NCBI GenBank assembly: GCA_033060915.1
Contig: CM065382.1
Location: 6,501,501 to 6,565,500, forward strand
Direction: 5' to 3'
DNA from: Euryodendron excelsum
Lineage: Eukaryota > Streptophyta > Magnoliopsida > Ericales > Pentaphylacaceae
DNA length: 64,000 nt
Shown here: positions 1 to 13,300 of the stretch, piece by piece
Position numbering within the stretch: the first letter of the stretch is position 1
Layout: every line of letters begins with the position of its first letter
Translations under genes and position numbers: made by a program
The notes under the pieces: model-generated
Databases searched by the model: none
What the model was told of the DNA's origin: nothing
The model's input: only the letters and a program-made list of their open reading frames with translations

Positions 1-3000
1 CCAGTCCCATCCTGCCACCAGCTAGGACACGTAATCAGATTGCTGCCAGGTTAGCTACAAAAACATATAAATATATGCAAAGAATTCCCAGATAAGGTGC
101 CTCTTTTATTAGTCAACAACCAATTTAGTTAAAAGAAAAAAACAGGAATTGTATATTCCCGTTTCAACTGAGACTGCATCCAAACATGTTCCTCTTCTTC
201 CCATGTTATGGATAGGCATACCCCTTCCCTCCATTCTCTATTCTATTTTCTAACGCAAAAGAGTCCACCTTTCGATGTTAACTCTGCTGTCTTAAAAGAA
301 TAAACTAGCATCATAAAACTCAACTTGCCTCGAGAATTTGTAGACCTCTTTTCCTCAACAAATGCTTGGCGTCCACTAATTGTAACGGGTGAGGCCTGAA
401 AAATCAAAGGAAATATATGTGAAACCACAAACAGGACTAAATTTAGTTCAACTAAAAAGCTGGCAGATATATCACCAAACAAAGATGGATGGTAAAAGCA
501 ACATTGCATTGATAAACATTCAACAATAAACCTGCAAAACCAAAAATGGAGTAAAGAACGATAGACAATTCTATTTCAAGATATAGATGTCTTTTCACAG
601 ACTTGATTGTCTAACACCAGGCCACCCTTTTAGAGGCAGTGCCAGTGCCAGCACTCGATACTATATGCCACAATGAGGCTGCTCGTCTAAAGGTATCAGC
701 ATCGGTAACAGATGGTTGTTTGCCCTCAAACAGATGATTTAGCGAACAGAAAATTAGGCAAGAGTCCTACAATTTAACAAAACCACACCCAATGTTACGT
801 AGACAGAAAATTAATATCAAAGGGAAATGGTTTAGTTTGACTTTGAGATTCTCCAAAGAAAAGGATACAATAACCATAAGACGAAAATGGTTTAGTCCAA
901 ATTGTAACTTGTTTTTCTATGTTTTTTTAATAAGCATACAAAGCAGTATCTCCAGTTATTCTAAAGAAGTACCATGTCATTAGAAAAAACAAACCTACTA
1001 CAAAAAGAAAAATTAGCCTAGTTCATAATAAGATAGTATAAGTACATAATTAATGTCAGAGCATGTCAGTAACCAATGATCAAAGATTCAAAGATGTGTA
1101 TCAGTGATGATAAATGCATGAATTGAACTTGCTTCCTAAAAGCACCTCTCCAAGTAGTGGATGCAGGACCATTTCTCAAGGAAGAAAAAATATTTGACCA
1201 CTGGGGCGTAATAGAAAGAAAAAATAATACTCCACATTTTAACTAGATTCCCCCAAACCCATGATATCCAATTCAGAAAGGATCTTCTAGATTTGGTAAG
1301 GAGTGAAAATTTTCATTTTTATATATGTGATTAAATATTTGTATAACCTTAAATATCAAACAGGAGTTACAACGGCTAGACCTAAGTCTGCAGGCAGTTA
1401 TTATAGGAAGGCCCAAAAGAGTCTTTCAATGTATTATTTTTGGGTCCAATGGAATTCATAGGCATGGGCTTCTGGTGGGGTACTGGCGCGATAAAGTTGC
1501 TAAAGAAAATAGTGACTGCTACTGCAACCATGCTAATGAGAAAGCCTACAAAGTGCCACGAGTAATTCTGGTGTAGCAACCATGGTGGTTATGAGGTGTC
1601 CACAGGTCACCCAATATTCTGGTGCCAGCAATTGTGAAGTCTTAATGTGTCACTCTTAGTAATAGAGGTTGGTGGCTGCTATTAATATACCGCAAAGGTA
1701 GAGGTAGGAATTGCAAAACTAAGTTGTGGGGCTCCATCAACCACACTGAGCTCAAATTCCCTAATATACCCCTAAATAATCCCTCCCATGTCCATTAACA
1801 AAATACACTGCTAAACCGTAAGCAACCAACTTTGGTCACTTCCCCATGATCTCAAGCACAGAGGCAGATTTCATTCACAAATAATAAATAAAGAACATCA
1901 ACCACACTTCGCAACAAAATCAGATTGGAAACCAAATAACATTTAGTAATTGGAAACACCCTAATTTACTAAATAAAAGAAAAATTAAAAAAAAATGAAT
2001 CTATAAATCTAAAACAAAAATACATAAAACAAAAAGTTGATCAGCGAAGAAACAAGTTGGAAGACAACAAATCATGGAAAATTTAAAGGCAGAAAAACAA
2101 ATCTTGACTGATTTCAATATCAACGAAAATCGTGAAACCTAAATAGAAGAGGTTGTTTTGTGCCTAAACTGCATGACAACAAGGCAGACAGGTAAGTTAT
2201 TAGCTGGAAAAGCACACCATAATTCATGTGCGGACTTTTCCAGTTGGTTTATATATCTAAAAGGGTTTAACAGTCATTTAAATCACAAGAAAATAGGGTA
2301 ACTTTGCCATTTAAAACATCAAAACTTGCATACAATGGGACATGGGTTCAATGTGGAGAACCCTAAGCCCAGCACTGCCAAAAATCTGAGTCAAGTTCTC
2401 ACTTTTTTTGTCCCCAAAACCTGCTTCAAACCATTTGCTGAACTGTAGCCATTGCAGAATGGGCAGGTGGTAGTGCATTACTATTTTTCCAGTGTAATTA
2501 CCATCTCTTGTAGTTAACAATGTTTTTTTTTCCAGAAAACAATAACAATGTTGTTGTGACAGTGGTGATAGTGGAAAAGAACAGGGAGAGTGGTTGCAAC
2601 AATGTTACTACTATCCCCTTGTCATTGGGATTTTCTAGCATCAAGCATAGATTTGTGAATCTCCTAATCCCTCCATCCCAAAATGAATGTCATGTTTCAA
2701 ATCGCACAAGTTTTAGAGAACAAGAATAAATGCAAGTCACTTCTTTTTGGCTATGCTCTCACGCCAGTTCCCTGAACAGAGTTAAGATGGTAATTGATTT
2801 GCATTCATGGCATTTGTAACATATTCTGTTTCAAGGGGGTAACATAAGAAAGTAAAAGAACAATTACTTTGACTTCTCCATTGTGGATATTCATTTTAGA
2901 TGGCCAAAAAGGAGAGATTCATTATAGGAGGGAGGGAGGGAGGGAGAATTATTAAACATGACTTCTCAAAACTGTATGTTTGACTTTAGGATTCCAATCT

Positions 3001-6000
3001 ACACATCCATATGCTTAGTCAGGACTCTCAAATTGAAATGGAAATTCCATCCCAAATCAAAGAATGCAATCTATATCATAAAATGAACCCTTTTAAACTT
3101 CCAAGGCATGGACGTTACTTTTGCAACCCAATTATAAAATTGAGTGAATAGAAGAGGGGGACATCCTTGAGCGGTCTTTGCTCAGGAACTGGATGAAGGA
3201 TATGGAAGAAGGCTAGCGGTGTAGCGCACATCATTTCTCAAAGAGAGTTGAGGCTCATCAGAAGGCCAACTGTGGCATCCTTGTTGCTGCCTTAGGAGAC
3301 ATTGGTGGTTCAGTGAAAGACCTAAAATGCGGGCCCGCCTGGGTACGATGAAGATTTTCATACCAAATAATGTATAAGCGTGACTCCTATATCTCTGCCA
3401 TTGCTCTCTACTAAGACTGATTTGAAGCTACCGTTCACCACAACACTATCATTTTCAACACCTTACCACATTACTACCACCACCGACCCAAAGACCACTT
3501 ATTGCCGTTACATATTGCTGAAGGACACTCAATGATGTCATCATTTTCATATTATATTCACTGTTATGAACAAGGGGGGTTGCGTCAGGTAGACAGCCAA
3601 TGTAAAACTTTGTCAGACCTATCATGAACATGGGATTGAATTGAACTGAATTGAATATTCACTGTGACAGCTGCAAACACCAATTTTATCAGTTTATTCT
3701 CAACGACTTCCCAACATTACTGCCACTGCTGCTAATTTACATTTGCAAATCAATTTTATACTAGCAAAGGAGAAGAAAACTTTAGTTTCTTAGAACCAGT
3801 TTTATCTCCGTTTAGAAACCTATTCCCTATCCTTGGTAAAACAAAGAAAAAAAGAAATGGAAATCACTATTAACATGCATGTGGCAGAAGAGATTCCAGA
3901 ACTTTTATTTTTATTTTCAGGGAGAGAGTTACCTGAAATGACCATTTCTAAGCAAAAAACGTACTACAGGCACATATTTGAACGCAAAATAATTAAGCGT
4001 AAAGAATACAAACAAATCCACAGCTCTTACTTAAATATAAAAAACAAGTCATACAATGTCAACATGGGAGACTACAACTAAAAAATAAATAATAAAAAAA
4101 TTCAACCATCAAAGCTCTTGAAATGAAAAACATAAGCCATTTTCTTTACCTAGTTTATGCACCTACATATTTAGGGAGAATAAGGAAGCACAATGTACTG
4201 TCTTAATTAACATACAACAACAAAGGTCTCTACAGAAGTCTGATGGGCTCAAAGAAGTAATAAGCATCAAATACACATTGCACACCTGCTTTAGTATTTG
4301 TTGTCATGTCAGACATCATTAGGACATGCATAACACGTGACAGTTGCACAAAAAATACAATGATTTCAAATACATATCACATTTAGTTTGCAGGAAACCA
4401 GAAAACTTTAGAAGGTGTATGTTAAGGTCTAATACAACTTCAGTATATCTATATGCAAATTCCATAAAGATTGAGGTCATGCAGTAATTCAACTACATGT
4501 CAAACATAAGAAATATAAGATTTACTTATCAAAAAAAATTTACGAAATATAAGATTACAGCTACCTGAACTTGGGTGCCTTAAAGCAACTACAAATCCAA
4601 CCTACACCTATAATGATGTTTTAGCAACATTGCTACATCCCCCAAAGGTGGAATATAATTGAGTCCCATCGAATTCAAGACAATCTCTCTTTAGGAGCTA
4701 TCGAGCACAAACAGAAGTAAATTCAAGATAAACATCTCTTTAGGTTCTTTGAAGTAACAAGCCATCCATCTGCTTTTAGTTCACAATAGAGGTATATTTC
4801 CACAACATTTCCCAACGAGAAAATAAAAAATGGTGAACTCAGCTCATGGTTTAGGGTCATCACCAATATTTCTCAAGTCTGCTTCATAAATTAACTTAAA
4901 CAAGCCCCTTTGGCCATGAAAATATTGATCACATTTGAATTAGTGAAATTCTTGAATGTCAACCATTCTCAATTTTTTAACATCCATTCATCTCATACTC
5001 AAAATATGAGTTACACAGGGAGCTCAAAATGAAACAATGTCAAACACAAATTATAATATCCAAAACGATAATGCGAGTGCAGCTTCAAATATAGACTGAG
5101 GATTTCTAATCCTAGCCAAAACATATCACGTAAATGAAGCATAGACTGCACTCCAATCATAATCAAAACCATTAGACTTGTGACTCGTGTATATATATAG
5201 ACCCAGAAAATTGAAAATCACAATTGTGCATATACATGGACATGTTTGGGCCTATGAAAACTGAAACAGAGAGAGAATACTTCCACACTCAAGAAACTAA
5301 ATTAGGAAGACCAAAAATCTGCATGCATAGCAGAGAAAATGCGTGCGAATAATAACAAACAGCGGCAGAATAGCTGAAATTATATGATTAAATATTCAAC
5401 ATAAAAACAATTAGAACACCACTAGCTGTCATCATTATTTTTATCTCATCACAATAAAATGGATAGAATTTAAACTAATAAACGGATCATGAGCTATGAA
5501 TCTTCTCATTCACATAAATGATATAAGCTTACAAATGGGAAACACAGAGTTCTTTTTCATAAAGCCTAGTACCTCAATTGCTTTTTGCACAGCACTTGCC
5601 ACCTCAAATTCGACAAAGCCAAAACAGAATCCCTGCTGCTGCAATATAACAACCATAAATAGCTGCGAGTAACAAAACCAGAAGTGATGTGCATGGTAAG
5701 ATAAATTGATACATACTTTACTCCTAACTTGAATACCATCACTCTTTATAGGTCCAAACCTCTTGAATTCATCCTCAAGTTGGGCAGGTGTGGCGTTCAA
5801 AGGCAGTCCCTTTATATAAATCGAATAACCATCAGCTGCCCAAAAGAAAAAAGAAATAGATAAATAGATGACTAAAATAAATAGATTCATCAAATATTCT
5901 CCAGAAGTCAATTGTGAAAGAGAAATGATAATCAGGAACAAGCAGCACCAAGACTAGAATGACAATGGCTACACACCTTCGCTCTCTTGATTATTCCCAT

Positions 6001-7974
6001 TCTCTATGGCATCTGGAGCAGAAACCGGTGTCCCAGCTGCTACGGCTGAAGCCTGAGGAAGGTTCACTTGTTGCTCTTGGGCCTTTACTATGTATCTCCG
6101 AGGAGCAGGTGCAGGAGCAGGAGATGACAACAGGACGGCACTCTCCTTCAAGTGCATCACCTGAAAACACCGATACAAAATAACTGATTAATTGTCCTCC
6201 CGGTACATCTGCCTGCAGGCAGTACCAAAACAGACTTCAAAATTGTTGACATCTATATCCCCACCCTGTTACCACTATATAACCATGCAGGGTGGGGGTA
6301 TAACTGATTATTGTCCTTGTTCAATGGCCACTTACAATAGAAGCATAAGACTTCTTTGGCACTTCCTCAATTTTGGAGTTAGATGCAGCCACCATCTGTG
6401 ACTCATCAGGTACTTCATCAACAACCTCGGCCACTGGCAGCTCCTCTTCCACAACTGACACTTCTCCATTGTCCGATGGATTGAGGGCTTCCTCCCCATT
6501 GGCCTCTATGGAAATAACTGTTTGCTCAGAAATATTATTGTCCTGCACAGGAGAAGGATCTGCATACCAAACAAAAAAGGGACTTTACTATAAAAAAAAA
6601 TACAAAAGATAACTACACTCAGCACAGAAATTAGAGCTTAGCCATTACCCTGTTCTGGAGTAAGAGGAGCCTCCACGTCATTAGCGGAACTCTGGTTTCC
6701 AGTATGATGTTTAAAATCCTCCACATATCGAAACATGTCATTCAAAACAAAATAGCCTTTTTCTTGTCGAGCAAGGAAGAAAGTTTGAGTGAAATTCCGT
6801 ATCATGTCATCCTTCCCTGCCAGGTACCCAGTTACAAGGACATGGACTCCCCCATCGTATGATTCTTGTGCATCCACGGATTTAATCTCTGCCCTGTATT
6901 CACCATAGTTTAGTGACAGTATCTTCTCGTTGATAGCCTGTCAAGGGAGATCCAAACAAACATGAAAAGAGACTTAGAATATCAGAATTTCCAATTACTT
7001 CCCCTCAAAATTCCCCTCTCTGTTTGGTTGCTTCATGCTCTGTTTAGAACACTGAAAGTAGGAAGGCAAGAAAAGGAAATTACGGCAGATATCACTTTTG
7101 TTTGTTTGGTTGTGCTGGAAAATCGAGAGGGCAACAAAATATGAAGACAGAACTATTTTCATCAACTCAGAAAAAAACTAATTTTCCTTGTAAAGCAGAA
7201 GGAAACAATTGAAAAGTTGTACGAGATGTCAATTTTTTTATTAAGAAATTATTGTTCTTCATTTTCCATTTCTGTTTACCCTCTTCTTTTCCTTTTCCTT
7301 TTCCTTTCCCTTTTCTCTCCTCTTCCTTCATTGTTTCCAATATCCAAATGGAGCCAAAAAGTAGTAGCAAAAAACAAAAATGAAGAATCATTAACTTTTT
7401 ATCATTTAGTATCTGTGAAAACAAGCATCTACACCCTACTTATCTGCAATACCACTACTTGGCTAAGAGGCAAAGTTGAACTGACTTCTTTCATTCTTTT
7501 GCAAAACAACAACAGCAGAAAAACATGAAATTCAATTAATTTCTTCAGGCTTCCCGGAAACCAAATGAAAAGTAAAATCAGATCACAATACAACTACCAA
7601 TCATAAAAGCTTAAACATGACGCTACCAAGTTCAAGGTGATCAACGGTATGTTTGGATAAAAGAGGAGGAGAGCTCACTTGCATAGTCGTAGTGACGTTC
7701 AAAGTCCCATTATCATCAGGACGACCAAGCTTACTGATGTCCTGATAAAATCGATGAACAAGCCCCGGTGACTGGTGCTGTATGTAGTAGTATTGTTGAA
7801 CAAAAGCATTACCAACCTAACACCACGAGTGAAATTCATTCAAAAACGAACTCAGCTCAGCAGGCTACACATCCAACGAAAAAGTCAAAGGATAGTGCAG
7901 GTAAGAAGTCAATCAGTACATACAACTTGAGCAGAGACCGGTTGTTGCGCCGCCGCCGCAGTCGCCGCCGTCAT
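1..7974 (-). CDS. G3BP-like protein: NTF2 domain plus RRM (3' end off window)
   Basis: Coding exons in gene order: 7924-7974, 7679-7816, 6649-6937, 6336-6559, 5977-6160, 5717-5835, 5573-5638, 329-395, then probably 1-21 and onward. Frame is kept across every junction (379 codons to the end of exon 8). Residues about 14-135 form an NTF2-like domain (VGNAFVQQYY near the start, VHVLVTGYLAG, FFLARQEKGYFVLND). An acidic then Pro/Ala-rich linker follows. An RRM starts near residue 297, with RNP2 IYIKGLP (301-307) and RNP1 GFCFGFVEF (338-346). An RG-rich tail is expected beyond the left edge. Members of this family bind RNA and associate with stress granules in the cytoplasm. The start ATG at 7974 follows a putative 5'UTR intron (acceptor at about 7977, donor at about 8179). 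The intron after exon 7 is 5.2 kb, and the next donor is GC rather than GT. Family assignment is firm; the last exon is tentative. Confidence 0.9.
396..5572 (-). other. Long intron 7 of the NTF2-RRM gene
   Basis: This 5.2-kb intron separates VQKAIE (exon 7) from ASPVTISGR (exon 8), two halves of one RRM. The donor (GAG|GTACTA) and acceptor (TTTTTCAG|GCC) are standard. It is AT-rich, with a short GGGA repeat near 2930-2945. I see no intact transposase, reverse transcriptase or conserved exon. Short open frames inside it (for example 1382-1579 and 2311-2520 on the minus strand) match no family I know. Confidence 0.7.
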
Positions 7975-7977
7975 ATC

Positions 7978-8180
7978 TGATCGATCTCCAAGCAGTAATC
8001 AAAACCCTGTCGAACTCGCCATTAACTATCACGCCAGCTATGAAAAATGTATATAAAACCCTAAGCGTCCTATAAACGAAGATTCGTACAACTTTGCACT
8101 AATCTGGCAAAGATCGCGCAACACACGCGCAGAACAGATAAAAGATCGAGCGTTATTCGAGTACAAAGAGAAGAGGCGTA
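7978..8180 (-). other. Putative 5'UTR intron of the NTF2-RRM gene
   Basis: On the minus strand GCTCCG|GTACGCC (donor, about 8180) and GATCGATCAG|ATATG (acceptor, about 7977) bracket about 200 bp immediately before the start codon. The region upstream of the donor is GA/CT-rich, as in plant leaders. The call is inferred from splice consensus only. Confidence 0.45.
8056..8064 (+). promoter_or_regulatory. Telo-box motif (AAACCCTAA)
   Basis: An AAACCCTAA motif lies in the leader/promoter area of the NTF2-RRM gene. A second copy, in opposite orientation (CTAGGGTTTT), is at 8301-8310. Telo-boxes are common in promoters of plant translation and RNA-binding genes. The motif is seen; function is inferred. 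Confidence 0.4.
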
Positions 8181-8256
8181 CCGGAGCTTCGCTTCGGATC
8201 AGAGAGGTTCGTGGAGGAGGAAATGAGGTGAGAGAAAGGCTTCTTGTTCTTCTTCT

Positions 8257-8282
8257 TCTCTCTCTCTCTCTCTCTCTCTCTC
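8257..8282. repeat. (TC)n microsatellite near the NTF2-RRM leader
   Basis: About 13 TC dinucleotides, reading as GA repeats on the gene's strand. They lie just upstream of the probable first exon. GA/CT tracts near transcription starts are usual in plants. Confidence 0.8.
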
Positions 8283-8489
8283 TTGCCGTTCGCGGTGTCT
8301 CTAGGGTTTTCAGCGGGAGTAGGCTTTGGATCTTGGAGAATCGCGACGGTCGGGGGGAGGAGGAGAGAAGAGGGTTTTCTGAGATTTATATATGGATTAT
8401 GGAGAGGTGTAGCGTACTAATTACTATCTGGTTTTTGTATAAAGCAGTGATTCGAAAAGACAGCATTTGCAAGCAAGTATTCTACGTTT

Positions 8490-10300
8490 AAAATGCGTAT
8501 TCTTCCAATGATAAGCACTTCATTTATATCCAAAGTTAATGAGTTGGATTTTTTTTACTTCCGTTGTACCGAAAAGGGAAAAAGTAATTATGAGTTGGAG
8601 TATCACTTATTTTTATTGTTGAGATGATAGCATGGTAGGCATCTGAACGGAGGGAGTCAATTCGAAAATGCAGTGAACTTTAGAATATAAGGGTCAAATG
8701 GAACTTAGTCCTAGTTACGTAATTTACTTTTTTAGGTAAGTAACTATGTAATTACCCTTTTTAAGAAAATAGAGACGTGCACCTAGCTTAAGTGTCCCTT
8801 TGCTATAGTTTATTTTAATTTTTTTTATTTATTAGTAAAAATAATTAAAAAATATTTAACTTTTTTACTTTTATGATAGATTTAGTTATAAAAATAAAAA
8901 AAATTAAAAATAATAATTTTTTTACTTATAAGTCAAAAATTAAAATTAAAAAAATTGTACCAAACAGACCCTAATAAGCAATGTTCGACAAAAACTGTCA
9001 TTTTTTTAAAGTAATACTTGACAATTTTTTTTTTCTTTTGATACTTTGAAAATATCATACTTGACAATTGCGTTTAGTGAAACCGGTAGTAAATCAAATG
9101 CCTCGAGGGTAACGTCACAAAAATAAAAGAAGGGTAAATACAAGCAAAGAATACGACGAGGTTGAATCATGCAACTAATTTTAAACATGAATATACTATC
9201 CGTTCAAATAAATTGTATAACAAGTCCAACTAAAAATATGTCATAATAATATTTGTTATAATTAAAAAGCGTCATTTTGAATATTTTTGTTTCAAATGGA
9301 AAGGTTATCACTTAACTACATGATGATGTGCAAAAAAAGCTGTACTAATGTTTTGATCATATAGCATTGCTCTTTTAAACATCCAAGGCATTGTTAAGTT
9401 GACTATTATTGAGGATTCAACCACTGCAATTGTAGATACTAAGCAAAATGTTATTCTTTCAAAATATATGTAAAGAAATCACACTAGAATGGTACGGTAA
9501 TGACATTTTTTTAGTTAAAAGTCATGTGATCTACTACCAAATGTCAGACCATATAGATCACATTTGTCCTGTAACGTTTCGGGTGCAATGGTGTGAGAAA
9601 GTTTGCATCATCCGCCAAGGTTTCACTAGAAACTTGAATTTTCAGTGAGAAAAAAAAATGAAAGAAAAGTTAACAAAAATAGATTATTTTTAATTTAGAT
9701 TATTTTTGTTCACTTTTTTTTTATATTTTTATTTTTTCTTTGCTTTTTCTATAAAAAAATTCAAGTTCTAAACGAAATGTAAAAATTCAAAGCTTGGAAA
9801 ATGCCAACTAGCTCAGCTGGTAGGGATAGATAGGTAGAACCGTAGAATACAGCATGCTTTGGGTGAAAATTTCTGAGAGGACCATGCTTGGATGGGAATT
9901 TCGTGCGGACCTAGCACAAATAGCAATTTGATACTAGAACTGGTCCCTAAAACCCCAAGTGAAAAATAAAAACTGATTGATCATTTGGGTTCAAGAAATC
10001 GGATCCTGCCCAGATTTCAGAACACTAACAGGACATATAATGGAATCATAAGGGTTTTATGGAAAAAGCCACGGTCTCTTTCCATTTTTGTGAGAAATAT
10101 TTGAGACCTCACCATTGACAATTCCGGAGCTCATTCAGGTTAGTTTATCATCCAAACGCAGGAGAAAAAAAATGGAGAAAGCCATATTGTTTCAACAGAA
10201 AAAGCATAGGATAAATACTCCTAGATGTTTATAGATTAAAAGCCAGCATTTGATAACCAAATTTACATTGTTACAGGATCCAAATTTCAAAATCAGAATT
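8490..10300. other. Intergenic region between the NTF2-RRM promoter and the ERP gene 3' end
   Basis: AT-rich spacer holding the NTF2-RRM promoter, a MITE-like inverted-repeat element (8789-8973) and, near 9800, a stretch resembling a tRNA A box without a matching B box. No supported gene. Confidence 0.6.
8789..8973. mobile_element. MITE-like element with GTTTGG-type inverted ends
   Basis: Left end AGTGTCCCTTTGCTATAG is an imperfect inverted match to the right end (TTAGGGTCTGTTTGGTAC on the other strand). The interior is very AT-rich. No convincing target duplication was seen, so the boundaries are approximate. Confidence 0.45.
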
Positions 10301-13300
10301 CTAGACAGGAGGCAGGCTCACTAGAAGCTGGCCGTTCACGACACTGCAAATCAGAAAATGCAATCAAAAGCAGACCAAATGTTATTAATTAAATAATTAA
10401 AATGCCATTGAAGTTGGCGTGTGAGGGTCAAATAGTCAACAGTAGAAATTAAAGGGCTCACCTCTTCATATAGTAGTAACAGAAGTCAGCCAAGATGAAT
10501 GTTTGAACAATTTCTGAGATGAGAACCATTGGTAGCCAAAAGTACCCACTTCCAACCAAGTACAAATAACTACCAGTAGTATCATAAACCTGTACATTAG
10601 ATGAAGATGAATCAATTGCAATGACTACAATCACTTCTAACGGGATTATTTGCTGCTTTTTATGTTTTGAAGGTAACAGGATCATTGAATGTTGCCTCCC
10701 CCCTCTTAAAATTGCTGAAATTAGGAATTCTGCCTGCCCCCCCCCCCCCCCCCCCCTCTTCTCTCTCCATCCAACCCCCCAAAACTAGTGTCCATCATGG
10801 GCGACCAACTCCAGGGACCCTACTTGTCGGAGGACAAGAAAAACTTAAACTGGTTTTCCTGCTATAGAATAATATCTTTCCCAATGTTAACATACTTCTA
10901 TGACCGCTCAGTAAAATCAAACCTGAAATTAGGAAATAAAGTCGCAGGAAGGCTTAATGAGTCAAAACTGCCCTGAACAAAATCAGAATGAAAACATCAT
11001 ACTCAATAGCTATCACCGAACCAATATGGGCCTCTCCTGATGCTGGGCTAGCCAATTGCTTTGCCTCCCATAATAAAAAGTTTCTCCATGGTCCGCTCAT
11101 GTTTATGATAAATGGATTAGTATTTGATAAAATGAACACTTAAATGCCTGTAAGAATATGATGCTTCAAGACTAACCTGAATGATCCAATGAGCACATCC
11201 CAAGAATCTTGCAACACCCAATGCAAATACATAATGGGCTGTAAAGGGTTCGACCATCTGAAAAGGCATTTGGCAAGAAAGAAACAAATGTTAACTCTTG
11301 TAAATTCTTGGAACACTGGTTTGGAAAGATAGGACTCAGAACACAAACCTTTGCATTCTGCATTAACCGGAGTTGAGGCAGCACTGAAACAGATTCCAAG
11401 TACACACAAAATGCCCAAAGCATTCGGTTGATATGAGAATGTTGTGTATATGGGTGGATAAGTATGGCAAGGATGGCACAAGGAATCACCTGTCAAATAG
11501 AATGAGAAAATGTAATTGCAGTAATTGAACAATTTAGTGTTTGAATAAGTCTCCAGAGTTAATGTCAGCTTCATAGCCACATTCAAATTTCAAGAAATAA
11601 GAAAAGTTTAATGTTAAAAAACCCCATATAGTAGGATTGCAAAAGTCCTTGTATCAGTGATATCCTTTTTCTCTGTCATATATCAGAGGAAAGATTGCTA
11701 GCACATATTCATAGAATTAAGGAGAGAAAATCTTGACAATGGTTACATGGTTGTTGAATGAACGTATAATTCTAACACTTATGCTCCTTATAGTCCAAGA
11801 ATCTCAATTTGTGCAGGAAAATTTTCATACAAGTAAGAAGCTACAAACTGGACTGCACACAGATACAATGTTATGTGTTCTACCCAACCACAGCTAACGA
11901 TGAATCATGAATAAAGTGCTTACCATATAATATATGGCCAAGTTGTCTAGCTCTGCAATGTAGGTTGACTTTAACTTGAACCTTATCATGTATACAACCC
12001 ATGCAGTTGAGACGAGTGTGGCAAAATCTAGCACTGTGTGAATGTCACCTTCAATGACAAAACTACAGTACAGTCTTACAGCCAGGAATATAGCTGTAAG
12101 CTCTTGAGTCTTCAGTGAAAGGCCTAAAAGAGCAAGAAAAAACAAATTATTTGAACAACTGAGACCATATATACTGCAACAAAACAAGAAATAATACGTA
12201 TGTTTTAGGAGAGCAATGGATTAATTAATCTCAATGTCTGATACACTTTTGAAACATGAATATGCTATAGAGTAAGATTACTTATTTAATATAACAAAGA
12301 CCTCATAGATGTCACACTGCCCTCGTGACATGAGCAACTGGAAAATTAATGCACTATCTATAACAGGGACACATCTGTTTGTCTATGGAAGGTGACCCAT
12401 ACTGTTCCATTTTTACCTCTTCAAAATGCATACCATAGTATTTCTAATAGGAGTGAGAATAACAAATGGAAGTTTTAAGTGTTGAACTCTGTCAATGAAG
12501 CACTGCATGGATACTCCAGGAACTTGATTCATTTTATTTATTTCTTTTCTACATAATGAAGAAATTAACAATTTAGAGGACAATCGACACATGGTCAACT
12601 TTTAGCCTTCATGATAAACTGGCTAAACAGAAGAGAGATGAAATGTATGCATGCGTATTTAGCTTCGAAATGAATTCTTAATGACCAATCAGAATTGCCT
12701 CCAAGGAGGTTTAGCATCATATTGGCATTGCAAACAGATTGATGCAATCCTCTCTAACTCAATGCCAAAATTTGGGAGGCCCACTGGTGGGAGGGAAGGG
12801 CTTACCATAGGTGTTGCCCCAGGGTAGTTGCTGCAGAGGAAACTGGCACAGTCAGCTGTGCAGTATAAACTCATGCAAGAGGAGTAAATAAACTACACCG
12901 TTGTCCAAAACTTGATAGTGTTTGGATGAAGAGTCTTCTTTTTGGGAAAAAAAAAATGCAATAATCTCCTAAGCAGAATAGGGATTTCCAACATAATTTG
13001 AGATGCATTTGAACAACTTGTTAATAAAGAGTGATACCTATAAACTTTTAGTACATACCCAAACAAGTGACGAGTCAGAACAAATTATGGGACAGCCTCC
13101 AAAGTATCATGCTCCCTCGACTTTAAGTGTCATTGGTATTAAAGGGCAATACCCAACGTTCGTCACCCTTAATCAAGGTTGCTAGGAGGGTTAAGACTCA
13201 GATGCACCTAAGCTTTCCAAAGTGACTGCTGTTAGACTTGAATCCTCATTCTCCTGCTTGGAAGTCGGATCTTTTACCATTACACCAGGTAATGCCCCTC

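Noticed and set aside
1382..1579. 65-codon minus-strand frame with a hydrophobic stretch then a Pro-rich part
   Set aside because: It lies in the middle of a long intron on the gene's own strand, has no known match, and lacks a supporting start context.
9800..9825. tRNA-like A box (TAGCTCAGCTGGTAG)
   Set aside because: No B box at the right spacing and no cloverleaf stems, so not called as a tRNA.
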